A stretch of 64,000 bases of DNA from Phylloscopus collybita (taxonomy: Eukaryota > Chordata > Aves > Passeriformes > Phylloscopidae). The position numbers and the translations under genes were made by a program. This document shows, piece by piece, positions 1 through 12,550 of the stretch; position 1 is the stretch's first letter, and every line of letters begins with the position of its first letter. The notes under the pieces are model-generated. The model worked only from the letters and a program-made list of their open reading frames with translations. It was not told the origin of the DNA and ran no database searches. The DNA lies in NCBI GenBank assembly GCA_027886175.1, contig JAJNNQ010000100.1, positions 1,899,501 through 1,963,500 on the forward strand, read 5' to 3'.

Positions 1-150
1 GTCCGTCTCTGTCCCCTCCCAATGTCACCACCAGCCTTGGCTCCAAAGGCTCGGCATCGCTCTGGAAGGGCTCAGCCTCGGCGGGATCTGCAGATTCCAG
101 CCAAAGGCAAAGAGATCAAAGTCCAGGCTCTTTTCATGACCTCACCTCCA

Positions 151-235
151 CAGAATCGTGGAATGGTTTGGGTTGGAAGGGGAGAAAGCTCAGCTCATTC
201 CAACCCCCTGCCAGGAGCAGGGACACCGTTCCACC
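151..235 (-). mobile_element. CR1 LINE 3'-end fragment
   Basis: On the plus strand the block opens with GAATCGTGGAATGGTTTGGG, the reverse complement of the avian CR1 3' terminus. The CR1 'CCAACCCCCTGCCAGGAGCAGGGACACC' segment follows, with one small deletion. Only the last part of the element is present, the usual 5'-truncated state of CR1 copies. It has no coding capacity. Confidence 0.85.
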
Positions 236-2636
236 GTGAGGTTCTTTGCCTAAAGCACTACAACGTCTTCAAAAAATATTCAATTAGCCTTAAAAAAAAA
301 GATAAAAAAAAAGCTCCCCACGCACAAAGATGTCTGGCACCTGGGAAAATGTGTTTTCCAAGTGAACCTAGTGGAAAAAGCCAAATTCAAAGCAAATCTG
401 AGAGGATTTGTGAAAAGGACAGGACAAAGATCTACACTGAACGCTGATTTACGTGACTCAGTGATTGATCAATTAAATTATTTGGTAAATTATTTGGCAC
501 ATTTCCATTACCCAGGATTCCCAATAATCCTCACGCTGCTGAGTTCAGAAATTCCCATTTTCCTTGCAAAGGTTCCCTCCACATCCCAAAAGAGGCATTT
601 GGAGGCTTCATTCACCACACCATTAAACCAAAGTGGAGCACAAAGCACAGATTCACTTTTCTCCCAAATTCTCCCTGTTCCTCACGGAAAACCCTTCCCT
701 GAAAATCCATTTGTAGGGATTCTGGCCATGACAGGAGGAAGGGGAGAGATCCTGGGCTATTTTTAAGGGGAACTTTGGGACATTTTGGGTGTCACCACCA
801 CGAAGGTGACGAGGCCATCCCAGCCCTCGCAGCTGGGCTTGCACTGCACGCCCTTTCCCAGCACATCTGGCCAGATGTGCCCCCTCCCTGCTCCAAGCAG
901 CAGGCACAGATGGAATCCTGCACGGGATCCAAGATCAGATTACGCCAAAAAGAGCTGAAAACTCAGAGTGGCCAACTCCTGCCAGGCTTTGAGCCCCGCC
1001 ACACCCAGCCCAACACCAGCCTGGGCACTGCCCTGACTTTTCTCCACAGAATTTGTGGGGAAAATCCCATTCCTGTGCCCAGGAATAGGTTTTGGAGGTG
1101 CCATGAAGCCAGTTTGATTAAAAACTGATTAAAAACACAGATCAAAGAGCCATTTGTTCACGTGCTGAGCTCTTCCCACCTTTTCTGGGTTGTTATCCTT
1201 CCGAGATATTCGGGAACTCAGCGCAAACGGATCAGCTGGAAGAGGGGAGCAGCAGCTCCTCTCCCTGCTCGGTTCCTTGCAAAATGCTTTTCCTTTCCCT
1301 GCTCAAAACTCCTCGTTTTCCTTTGGACACAGCTCCTTGGGATGAGCAGGGAGTTCAGGAGAGGGACCCACGCCCTGAAAATCTTTTATCGCCAACATTT
1401 CAACTCCAGGCATTTTTTGGAGGTGAGAAAACCCCGCTGGTCTTGGGAGCTTGGAACGTTCTCCCCCTCTCTAGGAATCCAGAAGAGAAGGTTTCCTGGG
1501 GAGCATTATCCAGGCTGGGATCCAGGTTTGGGATGGAGGTGTCTGGAATACCAACAATGATCCAACCCCTGGCATTCCCAGTTTTATGGGAGCACAGCCA
1601 AGGCCTGGGGGGGGCGGCTGTGCTGAGACCTCAGGGGTATCCAGGAGTTTGGTGGATGTGCTCCAGAGCTCTGGGTTTCCTGGAGGATGATCCAGCTTCC
1701 CTTTGGACCTGTCAGTCCTGATCCATGTGCTCCCAGCCACACCAGGGCTGAGCAGCACAAAGATTTCCCAGAGAAAAAGACGGAGCCGTGGCCACGCCAA
1801 GGATCTGGGGGGAGCACGGGGAAGCGCAGCACGATTTATACAGAGAAAAACAAAACAAAAACCAAAACCAAACCCAAAAAACCAGCTCCTGGGTCCTGTG
1901 GGCAAATCCCACCGTGACCACAAGCGGTGGGAATTCGGATTATTGGGGAAAAGGTCCCGTTACAAACCGTGGAGGTCTGACAGGAGTTACAGGAGCAGAC
2001 ATTTTATGGCCTTCCCGTGCCTCGGAATTCCAGGTGGGAAGAGATCTCAGGGAAGTCTGGAAGAAAGAGAGATTCTGCTGCAGCCCATAAATAGCCCTGA
2101 CCCAAAGCTGGGGCTGGCACAGTTTCAGGGCCCTATGGAAAGAAATCAGATCCTTCTTCCAGCATCCAACCATTCCTGGTGGGAATTTGCTCCGTAAGAC
2201 AAAAGCTGAGCCTGCTCCAAATTCAGGCAGCTCAGGCAAAAACTTGGATTATTCCTTCAGTGGTGATGGGGAGAAAACACGTTCAAATTCCCAACAAACA
2301 GCATCCAGCTCCAGGTGAAGGGAAGACTGAGGGAATAACAGGAAGTTTTCCAAGATTTGAAAACGTTTTTGATAAGAAGGTTTCTGGATGCCCTCAGGAG
2401 GAGCAAACAGTTTTAAAACTGAGCATATTCCATTGAAAAAACTGGTTTGTTTTTCTTGTCAAAATGAATTAAAAATCGATGGGAGGAATTTCACCGCTCC
2501 CATGCTTCACAAAATTATAGTCAAAATTTAACAATTTACGTTTCTGGCAGGAAAATAAAAACTGTCTCTTTCCCAATAAGCTTTTGGACAAACACCACAT
2601 CACTTTCCTCAAGTGCACTGTTATTCCCTGCAGAGA
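236..2636. other. Intergenic, no gene recognised
   Basis: Mixed-composition unique sequence. Open frames on both strands (up to 164 aa) are unrelated to any family I know and overlap each other. A short A/C-only tract sits at about 1845-1882. A/T-rich patches occur near 460-490 and 2440-2540. No splice-bounded exon or RNA gene could be supported. Confidence 0.6.
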
Positions 2637-2835
2637 GAATCATGGAATGCTTTGGGTTGGAAGGGCCCTTTAGGATCAGCCCACCCCTGGGACAACTTCC
2701 ACTATTCCCAGGTGGCTCCAAGCCTCATCCAGTCCAGCCTTGGACACTCCCAGGAATGGGGAAACCACACCTTCTCTGTCACTGTTCAGCCATTCCACCT
2801 TTTTGTTTTTTAACCTAAGAGAAAGTTTCCAAGGA
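2637..2835 (-). mobile_element. CR1 LINE 3'-end fragment
   Basis: Begins GAATCATGGAATGCTTTGGG on the plus strand. It continues through the CR1 'GACAACTTCCACTATTCCCAGG' and 'CCAGCCTTGGACACTCCCAGG' blocks to a degraded 'CACCTTCTCTGTCACTGTTCAGC'. Orientation is minus. The copy is truncated and old, with many substitutions. Confidence 0.88.
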
Positions 2836-2944
2836 AGATAATTCCCTTTTCCATCTTTTTGCACCCCTCATCCCATGCCCAGCCACCAACAGGGAAAATC
2901 TGGCTCCCAACAACCCAGGATTCACCCAGAATCTTCCCACAAGG

Positions 2945-2984
<40 letters not shown>

Positions 2985-3410
2985 TGCTCAGAGGATGCAT
3001 TCAGGGTTATTAAAACCCTAAATATGATTTGGAAAAGGTTCCTGTTTCTAATCAAAGATAGGGAGTAGAGAGGATGCAATTGGAAAAGGATGGAGCTGAA
3101 GCCAGAGGGAAATAAAAGCTGGAGAAGTGACAGTGAGGCTCTTTCAGGAGTTTCCAAGCTGGTTTCATCCTTTGTCCCTTCTGGAAAAGGACGAGGATTC
3201 TGTACAAAGAGAAAAAGAAGGAAAAACAAAAATAAAAGGGAAAGGTTTGCTCCTGTCAAGTGGGATGAAATTCCTGCAGGGTGGGATGGTGTCACTCCCC
3301 GTCCTGCCTCCCATCAGCTGGACACGTGGAGTGTGGATCAGCAGTGCCAGGGGAAAACCCAGATGGGTTAAACAACGGGAAAAAAGCCAATTTCCAATTC
3401 CAAAGTATCC
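2836..3410. other. Intergenic with long T tract
   Basis: No gene recognised. Its only marked feature is the 36-base T run listed separately. The flanks of that run match no retroposed gene or known repeat, so whether it is an old minus-strand poly(A) tail is undecided. Confidence 0.5.
2948..2983. repeat. Homopolymer (T)36
   Basis: Uninterrupted run of 36 T on the plus strand. It could be the poly(A) tail of a minus-strand retrocopy, but the sequence to its right (minus-strand upstream) is not a recognisable gene copy. Confidence 0.9.
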
Positions 3411-3592
3411 CTGGGAGGGTGGGGAGGCCCTGGAATGGATTTCCCAGAGCAGCTGTGGCTGCCCCTGGATCCCTGGAAGTGCCCAGGGCCAGGCTGGACA
3501 GGGCTTGGAGCAACCTGGGACAGTGGGAAGTGTTGGGATTGGAACTGGATGGGCTTTGAGGTCCTTTCCCACCCAAACCATTCCATTATCTT
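3411..3592 (+). mobile_element. CR1 LINE 3'-end fragment
   Basis: Plus-strand CR1 tail. It runs from GGTGGGGAGGCCCTGGAATG through the AGCAGCTGTGGCTGCC block and GGCTTGGAGCAACCTGGGAC, ending in CCCACCCAAACCATTCCATT. About 180 bp of the element end is kept. No reverse-transcriptase sequence remains. Confidence 0.92.
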
Positions 3593-6500
3593 TGTGCTTT
3601 CAGGTACCCAACCCTCGTGGGGATGAATCAGCAGATCCATCTTTTCCAGGGAAGCAGCTGAGCCAGAGAAAGAGCTCAGATCCAAAGGCAAAATCTAAAT
3701 CCTCCAAGGGCTTCCCGAGGGCTCATCCCACAGAAGGAATTCTTCTGGAGCTGGAGCCATGCTCTGGATCCCACAGTTGCTTAAGGAAATGTTTGTCCCA
3801 CCCTTTTTTCCTGCCTGCAGCTGCCCTGGATGGTTTGGAGGCTGGAATCAGGTGCTGAAATCCTGGTGGGAATCCACCACGTGGAATCTGTTGGTTGTTT
3901 AATTCCCTGGAGCCTGGGTCAGGAAAATCCAGCCTCCAATTAATCCGAGGAGTCAGGAGCATTCAAATGCCCTCTCCTAAGGCAGGAATCACCTCAGGGC
4001 AGGATCCCTGTGGATGGTGACTCAGCAGAGCAGGAATTTGGGGTTTTTCCCAGGCTTTGGGAGCCGGGAATGGCATTTGGAGCTAACCCCATCCCCAACC
4101 CACATCAGTAAATCCACGGATGTTCAGCAGGTGCCCATCCCAGGAAAGGGCCACCAGCGCTGGCCTCCCTCCCCAGCCAGTCCTGAGGAGATCCAGGAGC
4201 TGCAGGATCACCTGAGGGAATCTCTGCAGGAATCCAGCTTGGAGGGGGCACCTCCAACAGCCCCCTCAGGCCTCGGCCACCTCCCCTCCCTGCCGCGCTC
4301 CCAGCGAGGGCCACGGAACCACAGCCGGGGCTGGACGCAGCTGCTGAGCACATCTGGGAGCCCAGGCAGCAGGAAAACAGCTGCAAACAGCTGGACGGGG
4401 ATAAAAATGCCACCCTGGAGCACTCGGCGGGGCTGGATGAGCAGAATGCAAATAAAAGCCCCAGATCGCTCCGTTTGCTGCGATTCCCAGACAAAACACG
4501 GCTGATGCCGACAAACCCCAGGCAGAGGCCGCTCCCTCCCTCCCCAACAAACACAGCCAGAGACAGCTCAGCTCCCTGGTGGCTTTTCCCAATTAAATCC
4601 GGGTGGTTTTGCCCAGAGGAGCTGACAGAAATTGGAGCGAGCAGCAGCAAACCTCAAAGAAGAGGAGAATCCTCCTGCATCCCCCAAATCTGCAGCTGCA
4701 GGGATGCCAACTGGCAGGGAACGGGGAGGGAACAGAATATTCCTAAGAAAGCTCCTCATTTCCCCCATTCAGAGGAGCCAGGAGAGGAGAGGGGGAGCTC
4801 AAACCCTTTGCCCTAAATCAGGGTGAGAGGCAAAGAAAACCCCGGGGTTCCAGAAGGAGAATTTTTACTGTGACCACGCGGTAAAAGGAGAATAAAAATA
4901 GCAACAGGGAAAGCAAGCTTCTGTTCCCTCACTTTTTTTCCTTGTTTGAACCATTTGCTCAGGAACAGCCATGGAAAATGCACCAAATTTGAAGTTTATA
5001 TCGATTATATCGATCCCTAGGGAATGTTGTCCTCAGTGAATGCTCCCACTTGGCTCAGGTGAAGCTTTCCCCTGGGGATTTTGGGGATCTACAGCTGCTG
5101 AGGCCAAAAACGAGGAAGTAAAAAGAGAGGATGAGATGGCAAGGACAGCAGAGGTGCCATAAAACCTTGAAATTCCAGCAAAGCCTTCAGGAGAAAAGGA
5201 AAATGTAATGGAGTGCTCTGCTGTTCTCACAGGAAGGAGAGAGGAGGCACTAAGAGACACCAGAAATCCATTAAACTTCAGGAAAACCAATTATTTTTAT
5301 CCTCTTTGGAAAGAAAATGCCACCCTGAGCCTTGGGATGCTTCAGGATAAAAGCCATGGCCCTTCCAGGATTGATGGAAAACTCGTTTATTAATTATTCT
5401 TTGCATGGCCAAGGAGAATCAGCTGGAGCTGCAGCACCAGAGAGGGAAACTGAACTCCCAGAAGGTCCCTGGAGAAAGGAACGAGGGAAGAAGCGTCACA
5501 ATTCCAGCTGAATCCCTTGGGAGGACTCACCTGGAGCACACCAGGGAGAAGGGACAGGCAGATTTTTCCAAACCCCCCCAGGAACCTGCAGCTTTTTGGG
5601 ACCCTGGGCACGAGAGGCGGAGGCAGCCAAAGCTGAACCCAAGGCTGGTCCCCAGGTTTGGATCCCAAACAGCCTCAAGGTTTGGGGTTTGTCAGCATCC
5701 CCCACTCCTGGGCTGGGATTCAGCACTGGGAAGAGGTCACAGACCTATGGAAGGTCCAGTTTTCCCCTCAGGAGAAGGAGAGCTGAATCCAGGGAATGCC
5801 ATTTCACACATGGCCACGCAGCTCCAAACAACTCCCACTGGGGCAGCGGCTGCTCTGGGAATGAGCTGCCAACAGCCTCAGGTGCAGGGAAAAGAGTTCC
5901 ACCAAAGCAAGAGAGCTCCAGAGCTTTCCCGGGGAGCCTGATCCTCCCCCCAAGCTCACAGCCTGGGATTTGCTGAGGAAGCTGCTGTGGGAAAAGGGGA
6001 TTTCGCCCAAAAGCTCCAAGAATGCTCTCTGCAGAAACCCTTGCAGGCAGATTTCCATGGATAAACTCCCCTTGGCTCCTCAGCCATGCTCACGACTTCC
6101 CTTGACCTGCAATCCCCCCCAAGTCCTTTTATTCCCAGCTGCAAACTCCTGCTTCCCATCCTGTTCAACCAACCCCCACCACGAGGGTCTGATATTCCCT
6201 AAAAATCAAACGTTTGCTGTCAGGGACACTGAGATTGGAATCTGCAGACACCAGACAGGAGCCTCCCCACAAGGATGGGTCCTTCCTGCAGCTGCAGGGA
6301 CATCAGAAGTGGAAGGAAAGTCCTGGAAAATGGTGGGGTTGGATACCCTGATCCAGAGCCTGGAATTCTGCCTCTTCCTCCTCCTCCTCCTCTTCTCCTT
6401 CACCTCATTTGATCTTTCCTCTGGTTCTTGTTCTGCCTGGGCACCACACTGGGAATGACAGATCCCAGCCCCGGCCTCCAGGCGCTTCCTTGATAGCACC

Positions 6501-7518
6501 AAATGACTCTTTCAATAACGCAGAGCTTGTCCAAGAGCCTCCAGAGGAAGCTTCATTCATCTCCTGAGCAGTTTCCCTCCTCCATCATCCAGCTGGTGCA
6601 GCCCTGGAGTTCCCTGGAAGCCTCACACCAAGATGCACAGCTCCAGATAAAAGAGTTTCAAGAGTTTCTTCCTAAGCTTCCCATGTTCACATGAAAATCC
6701 CTTTCCTGCTAAAAAAATCCCTTCTGGCTCGGTCTTCGCTCCTGAGGGATTGAGATCCATGGAAAAGTTGGAGGAAGTTGGACAAGGCTGCACCAGGAGC
6801 AGGTGAAAATCAGAACCAGCTCCTCAGAGCCCCCTGCTCCCAAAGACTTGGGAATTAAATGGACTTTCCAATCCCCCCTGCACTCCACACATTTGCATCT
6901 TGTTTTGCTCCTCTTTAATTGGGTGGGCTCCCTTTGGCTGCAGTTCAGCTCCTCTCTGACAAAACCAGGTACAACATCAGTTCTCTTCCCGCTTCTTTAA
7001 AGCTTTTCCTGCCAGATCCCAACAGTTCTGCCCATGGCTGAGTCCTGATTTCTGCATCTGTGAGAATGGGGAAATGCACAGGGAATTATCCCTCCCTATC
7101 CTACACCTGCTCACGGGCCACAGCCCGGGGCCACTCTGCCATCAGGAATTCACAGGGCACCTGCACAACCCTGGTGTTCCTGAATATTCTCCTGGATTTC
7201 ACAGTGGCAGCATCAGCCCCTGGGAATTCCTGGCTGCAGGGAATTCAGCTGGACACGGGGATCTCGCTCTGACACGAGATCCCCTGCGAGCCCAGCGCTG
7301 GTGCTCCCGAGCAAGTCCATCTCCCCTCTCTCCCATTCCTTGGAATATCTGGCTGCTTGTTCTGGCTCTCCCTTTCCTGTCCCAGCCCTGTCCCTGCAGC
7401 AGCGCTCCCTCACACCACGGATCCCAGCACAGGACACCAGGAACAGCCTGCAAAGCTCAGCTCCATCATTTGATGTTCTCAGAACGCCTGGATTCCTTCA
7501 GGATTTCCCTTGTTCCAA

Positions 7519-7549
<31 letters not shown>

Positions 7550-7890
7550 TGGAATGAAGGAAGGGGGACAGCCGGCCCCAACTCCAGGTGCAGCCTACCC
7601 CAAACCCTTCCCAGCCAGCTGAGCTCCCCTTTGGGCATCTGCTGAAATCCCAAAAAAGCTCAGAAGTCATCAGGTGGTCACGAGACGTGGAGCTGCTGTC
7701 AGGAAATTTCTCCACCGTGGTTTGAGGTTCTGCCTTCCAGCCTTATTTTCCTCAAGCTCCCTTTTCTTTCCTTGAAAATAATCCCCTCGCTCAGATTCTT
7801 GTGGCGCAAAGCTTCCAGTAAGTTCCAGCCTGGAATCCAGGCAGGGGGATGGATTATCTGCCTGCAGTAGGACACCTCACTCCGAGCAGC
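3593..7890. other. Intergenic, no gene recognised
   Basis: About 4.3 kb of unique-looking sequence. Open frames of 163 and 181 aa overlap on opposite strands at 4014-4650 and match nothing I know. A small (TCC)n stretch lies at 6372-6404 and an A run of about 23 at 7519-7542. No CR1 piece, RNA gene or credible exon was found. Confidence 0.55.
7519..7542. repeat. Poly(A) tract
   Basis: A run of about 23 A following TTCCAAC. No recognisable retrocopy lies upstream. Confidence 0.8.
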
Positions 7891-7985
7891 CTAATAACAT
7901 AAAAATGATATATTTGAAGTGCTGCTCCCTCAATAATACCTTTAAATGGACTCCATTTATTTGAGCATTATAAATAAAAGTGCTG
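7891..7985. promoter_or_regulatory. AT-rich block, possible conserved element
   Basis: A compact AT-rich island (CTAATAACATAAAAATGATA ... TAAATAAAAG) in GC-richer surroundings, with no simple repetition. Its texture resembles vertebrate conserved non-coding elements. This is a composition-based guess; no conservation could be checked. Confidence 0.2.
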
Positions 7986-8994
7986 GCACACGTGGAAGTT
8001 TCTCTTGGAAAAGGGGAACAATGAACTCTCCAGCTCCTTCAGCCTCTCCGAGCTCTGGTTGCCAACCTCGGAACTGCAACTCTCCAAGTGACTTTAATAA
8101 GCAAAATATTCCATTTTCCATGTATTGCTGCTCCTCAGAACGGATCCAGTCCTGGGGAGTGACGAGGAAAAGCTGCGGATTTCTGCAGAGCAAAACCAAA
8201 ACTCATCCAAAGCTCATCAGAGCCCACTCCAGGGGCTGTGACCATCACTTGGACATTGGCTTCATCCTTGTCCAGGAAAAGAGGACCAGCTCCATGCTCA
8301 TCTCCAGCAGCTTCCAGGTGCCTCCTGCTGCTGGAGCTCTGGTCCCTCTTACGCTGTGCAAGAAGCCAAAAGATTATTCCAAGCTCCAAGTCCCCAGAGT
8401 CTGGAAAACTGCAAATCCAGACCCAAACCTTGGTACTTTGAGCTCACCTTTCCACGGGAGGTGTTGGAAAACTCCTGAAAATATCCTTATCAGTGGCATT
8501 TTCCAGAGTTCCATGAACACTTTCTTTGCTTTTTTTGTTCTCAACAATTCCAGCATCAACTGGAAGCTGCGGGGGATTTTTCCACATGTTCTGACACATT
8601 CCCTCCATCCCCTTGGAAGCGGGGCTGTTCCTGGAGGGATGGCTGGAGTGGTGCTGACAGCTCTGAGCACCTCATTCTGCAGGAAAGAAGAGCTAAAAGC
8701 TTTTCCCTGGATAAAAAAAAAAAAGAAAGGGAACTTGAGGAGCTGGAGCTGCTCCAAGAGGGAAATGAGGCAGCACCAGCAGCACCTGTGGGCACAGAGG
8801 ACTGGGAACACGAAAACCTGTTCAAACTGTGATCCCCAAAACCCCTGGAAGCAGGTTGGCCCTCTGGATAAGCCGTTGTGCTGCTTCCAATGACTTCATC
8901 CCAAAGAAGGGTGGCCGTTGGGCTTGGGGGACTGGATCCTCTCCAATATTCCCTGGCTCAATCCCCTTCCCCAAGCCCCATTATCTCCAGTCGT
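7986..8994. other. Intergenic, no gene recognised
   Basis: Carries a 315-aa plus-strand open frame (7946-8893) that is crossed by long minus-strand frames and resembles no protein family. A short A-rich stretch interrupts it near 8713. I regard the frame as chance. Confidence 0.5.
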
Positions 8995-9390
8995 GCTCGG
9001 AGCTCATCCCACCGCTCCGGAGATTCCCCAGGCACCGCCTTCCATCCGACGGGTTCCTCCCGTGCCAGAAAAACACTGCAGGGCCTCGACCTCCCCGTTC
9101 TGGCACCGCCGCCTCCCGTGGAACGCGCGGCCGCTCTCGCCTCCAACTGGGACGGCTCCGGGTGTTTGTGCTGGAGCTCCGGCCCAGCTGCGGGGCCGAG
9201 GGGCCAGGCACGGATCAGCCCTGGAGCTCCCCAGGCTGGGGAGGGTGGGAGTGCAGCCCGGCCAAGGGCTCCCCACCCCAGCCACTTCTCCTCTCCCTGA
9301 GGATCCTGCGCTGCTCCGAGAGGGTGTGGCGGCATTACGCCGCGGAACCGGGACGCTGTCGGATGCGGGAGCTCCGACTGATCCTCACTG
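8995..9390. promoter_or_regulatory. CpG-rich patch (island-like)
   Basis: CpG dinucleotides are clearly denser here than in the flanks, including GCGCGGCCGC at about 9125 and GCGGCATTACGCCGCGG near 9330. No TATA box, conserved first exon or downstream gene was recognised. It could be an orphan CpG island, a promoter of an unannotated transcript, or simply GC-rich sequence. Confidence 0.35.
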
Positions 9391-9592
9391 ATCCCAGTGA
9401 GGGCCGGGGAAAGATGCCCTGGGATGGAGCTCTTCCTGTGTGTGTCCAACTCCAACAGCTCTGGCTCAGGTGGGTCTGCCCACGCCACACCTTCCAGAGC
9501 CTTCTCTGGGCAAGATGGGCTCCCAAAGGGTCCCACAGCAGCTGGATCCCAAGGTCCTGGATGGTGGGACATAGAGCACACTCGGCACTGAA

Positions 9593-9790
9593 GGAATCGT
9601 GGAATGGGTTTGGGAAGGGACATTAAAGTTCATCCCATTCCAGGGACACCTTCCACTATCCCAGGGTGCTCCAAACCCCATCCCACCTGGCCTTGGATGC
9701 TTCCAGGGATGGGACAACCACACTTCCTTTGGGAACCTCCAACAGGGCCTCCCCACTCTCACAGGACAGGATTTCTCCCAAAAATCCCAA
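9593..9790 (-). mobile_element. CR1 LINE 3'-end fragment
   Basis: Plus strand starts GAATCGTGGAATGGGTTTGG. It then carries the minus-orientation CR1 blocks GGACACCTTCCACTATCCC, 'GGGTGCTCCAAACCCCATCC' and CTTGGATGCTTCCAGGGATG, ending in a degraded 'CAGGGCCTCCCCACTCTCACAGG'. Truncated and non-coding. Confidence 0.9.
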
Positions 9791-11301
9791 ATGCTCCATT
9801 TCACTTCATACCCCAACTCTGTACACTTGCACTCGTTAAGAGATGAACACATCCTTGTAATTAGAACTGGAATTAATTTAGCACACCCCAGGAACACCCC
9901 AAATCCCTCCTGTAACACTTCATTCTAAAAATACATCTCAAGAGGTTCCTCCTCATTTTCAGGCCTTTTTTTTCCCCTCTCACAGCCACACAGGGAGAGC
10001 AGCAGATTCCACTTCCCACTGAGGGCGACTCACAGCTGCTCCATCTGAGCCAGCCCTCCCTGCAAACACATCCTGATCCTATCAATCCCCGCTAAACTCC
10101 TGGAATGGCTCTTGTTTATAAAGGCAAGACCTACAGCAGGACACTCAAAATATTTCATATCAGGCTACGCTACAGTACCTTCCTGACTGGCACGTTCAGA
10201 AAGCCTTGGAATCCATCCGGCTGGGATCAGAGCTTCCAAGCCCTCGCCTGGCGATGGGAATTCGTGTGGAAAGCCAGCAGCGATAAGGGAAGGAAGTCAG
10301 GATGGTGAAAGGATGAGATCCTCATGAAAGCCACTGGCATTGTCCAGACACGAGAAAAACCTCCCAGTGGGAGTCATCTCCTGTTTCAGACCCAGCTGGA
10401 TTTAACACTTCCCTGGAATCTCCGTGCACAAGCCCTGGGTTTTCCAGCAGAACGACCATTAGTGTCACAGCTTAACCCAAAGTGGCCTGGAAAAAACCCA
10501 AACATCACCAAATTCTGCTCTTCGTTCTTCCCCAAGGGCAGAACTGGATATACTTGGATTGAGCAAGAGTCTTTCCAGACAAAAATGCAAGGAAGTGGAT
10601 TCATCCTCGTCTTTACAGGGATCCTGAGGAATTTCAAGAGTCAAACTTGTGCCAACCCTGTCAAACAGACAGTGCCAAAGTGACAGGGCAAACCTCGGAT
10701 TATGCAAGTTCACTGCTGAGTTTTCCAGAGGGTTTTCCAGCCGCTCTCATTTCCTGGGTGCCAAGGAGAAAGCAGGAACAGCTCCCACCCCGAGCGTGGG
10801 GGACATCCCAACCAGAGAGAGCCCAGACCTCAGTCCACTGCTGCTCCTGGAACCCAAACAGCTCTGCCCCACAACTTCCCCCAGAACTGCAGTTCCAGGT
10901 CAGGCCCAGAGGACAAAACACTGCTCAACTTCATAAGGCACAACCTTGAGGCAAAACCCAGCCTTAGCTGAACTCAGCTCTGCAGAAACCAAAACTCCAG
11001 GGGAAAAATCCTCAAGCATGGAATTAACAGAGATGTGGGACAAACTTCCACGGATTCAAAATTTCTCTAACTGGGAATCTTGGGCTCTGTGAAAGGCTCA
11101 AAGCTGAGTGTGATAATTCATCCAGCACATCTCCTTTGGAATGGCACCAGTGGGTGCCAGGAACTGGCCAGAGCAGGGGGCAAAAAGGTCTGCAGGAGAT
11201 TCCTTCTTTTCTCTTTTAGAGCAGGGAAGTGTCTGAGGTCAGGGCTGGAGGATTCCTGGTGGGGGCCCTGGCTCTTGATAGAAATCAAGGAAGGCAGAAA
11301 C
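9791..11301. other. Intergenic, no gene recognised
   Basis: Unique-looking sequence without tandem repeats or recognisable mobile elements. Overlapping open frames of about 70-120 aa occur on both strands and none looks like an exon. Confidence 0.55.
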
Positions 11302-11610
11302 AAACTGGGCTAAAACTGGTGACAGAAGTGAAGGGAAAAAACACCAAATGGGCTAAAACTGGTGACAAAAGTGAAGGGAAAAAATACAAACTGGGCTAAA
11401 ACTGGTGACAGAAGCGAAGGGAAAAAATACAAACTGGGCTAAAACTGGTGACAAAAGTGAAAGGAAAAAGCACAAATTGGGCTAAACCTGGTGACAAAAG
11501 TGAAAGGAAAAAGCACAAATTGGGCTAAACCTGGTGACAAAAGTGAAGGGCAAAGACACAAGCTGAGGTAAACCTGATGACAAAAGCAAGGTGAATATAA
11601 AACAACTGAG
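11302..11610. repeat. Minisatellite, 43-bp unit x about 7
   Basis: The motif CTGGGCTAAAACTGGTGACA recurs at 11305, 11348, 11391, 11434, 11477, 11520 and 11563 (last copies diverged), a constant spacing of 43 bp. Each unit ends in AGTGAAGGGAAAAA followed by a few variable bases. Copies decay toward the right end, where the array fades by about 11610. Confidence 0.95.
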
Positions 11611-12465
11611 GAACCATAACTTGACAGTGACGTTATAGGGAAACATAAAAAATAATCCCAGCAGTGGTATCTGAGATCCAAATTTGAGGAATTTATGAAC
11701 AATGCAACAGGTTGGAAGCTCTGCCTTCACCAGGGACCAGCCCCAGACTTTGAGGGGAGATGAAACCCCCCCCCCCCCAGAATTTGCCCCAGCTTGAGGA
11801 GCAGCACCCCGGGGACGCAGCCCTGGCTCGGCAGAGCAGCACGATAAGGAGAGCTCAGCTCACGTGCGGAGCTCGGAGCGACCTCAGACTTGGCTTAAAC
11901 CTCATCCCCTAAACACACTCCAGACCTGCACGGCTCAAAGGGACCCAGCCTCGCCTGAAAGCTCCAGACCTCCAGGAAATCAATGGAAAAATTTTATAGC
12001 TCACATGCGAGCGGGGGTCAAGGGCAGAGCGTGCGGGGAGCATGTCGAGATGTACGCTCGGCAGAACAAATGTGAGCGTTCGGCTTGGAAGGGGCTGGCT
12101 CATCCCTGGGGGAGTCATCTCCTCCACCCCATCCCACGGCAGGGAGGGAGCTGGGGGGGATCGTTATCATCCACGTGTGGGCCAGGAAAAACCCAAGTCA
12201 TCCCTTTTGCCCTTTCCAACACCTTTCCAGCCACGCTGGAGGCGAAGCCATGCGTGGATCCAGCCCGGGATCCGTCCCTGCTGGCAGGGAAGGGGAGAGG
12301 GAGCAGCTGAGCCACTCTGGAATGTGCAGCCTGCTCTGCCATCTGCTCCTGGCACGGGCCCGCTGTGTCCCGGTGGGAAAGGCACAGCCCGGTGCCAACC
12401 CTGCCTGCTCGGAGCTTCTCAGGGCTATATTTAGGATTTTTGGGAAGGAGCGGGGTGTTATGGGT
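11611..12465. other. Intergenic, no gene recognised
   Basis: Contains a C14-type homopolymer at about 11767-11780 and moderately CpG-rich sequence from 11810 to 12260. Open frames of 130-148 aa overlap on both strands without family resemblance. Confidence 0.5.
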
Positions 12466-12550
12466 TGTTACCAGGACAAAAACATGTGATTCAATCGGCA
12501 ACAGCTCGGTTCCACCTCGGTTCCACGGCATCATGTGAGTCCTGGTAACA
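12466..12550. repeat. Inverted repeat, 12-bp perfect arms
   Basis: TGTTACCAGGAC (12466-12477) and its exact complement GTCCTGGTAACA (12539-12550) flank a 61-bp spacer. The spacer carries a direct CATGTGA pair near each arm and two GGTTCCAC copies. It could form a stem-loop or be paired factor sites; its function is unknown. Confidence 0.6.

Noticed and set aside
2948..2983. Processed pseudogene poly(A) tail
   Set aside because: The expected retrocopy (minus strand, to the right of the T run) has no recognisable gene similarity and no target duplication was seen.
4014..4650. Coding exon pair (163 aa plus, 181 aa minus)
   Set aside because: Opposing frames over the same bases, no splice-site framing that I could defend, and no family resemblance.
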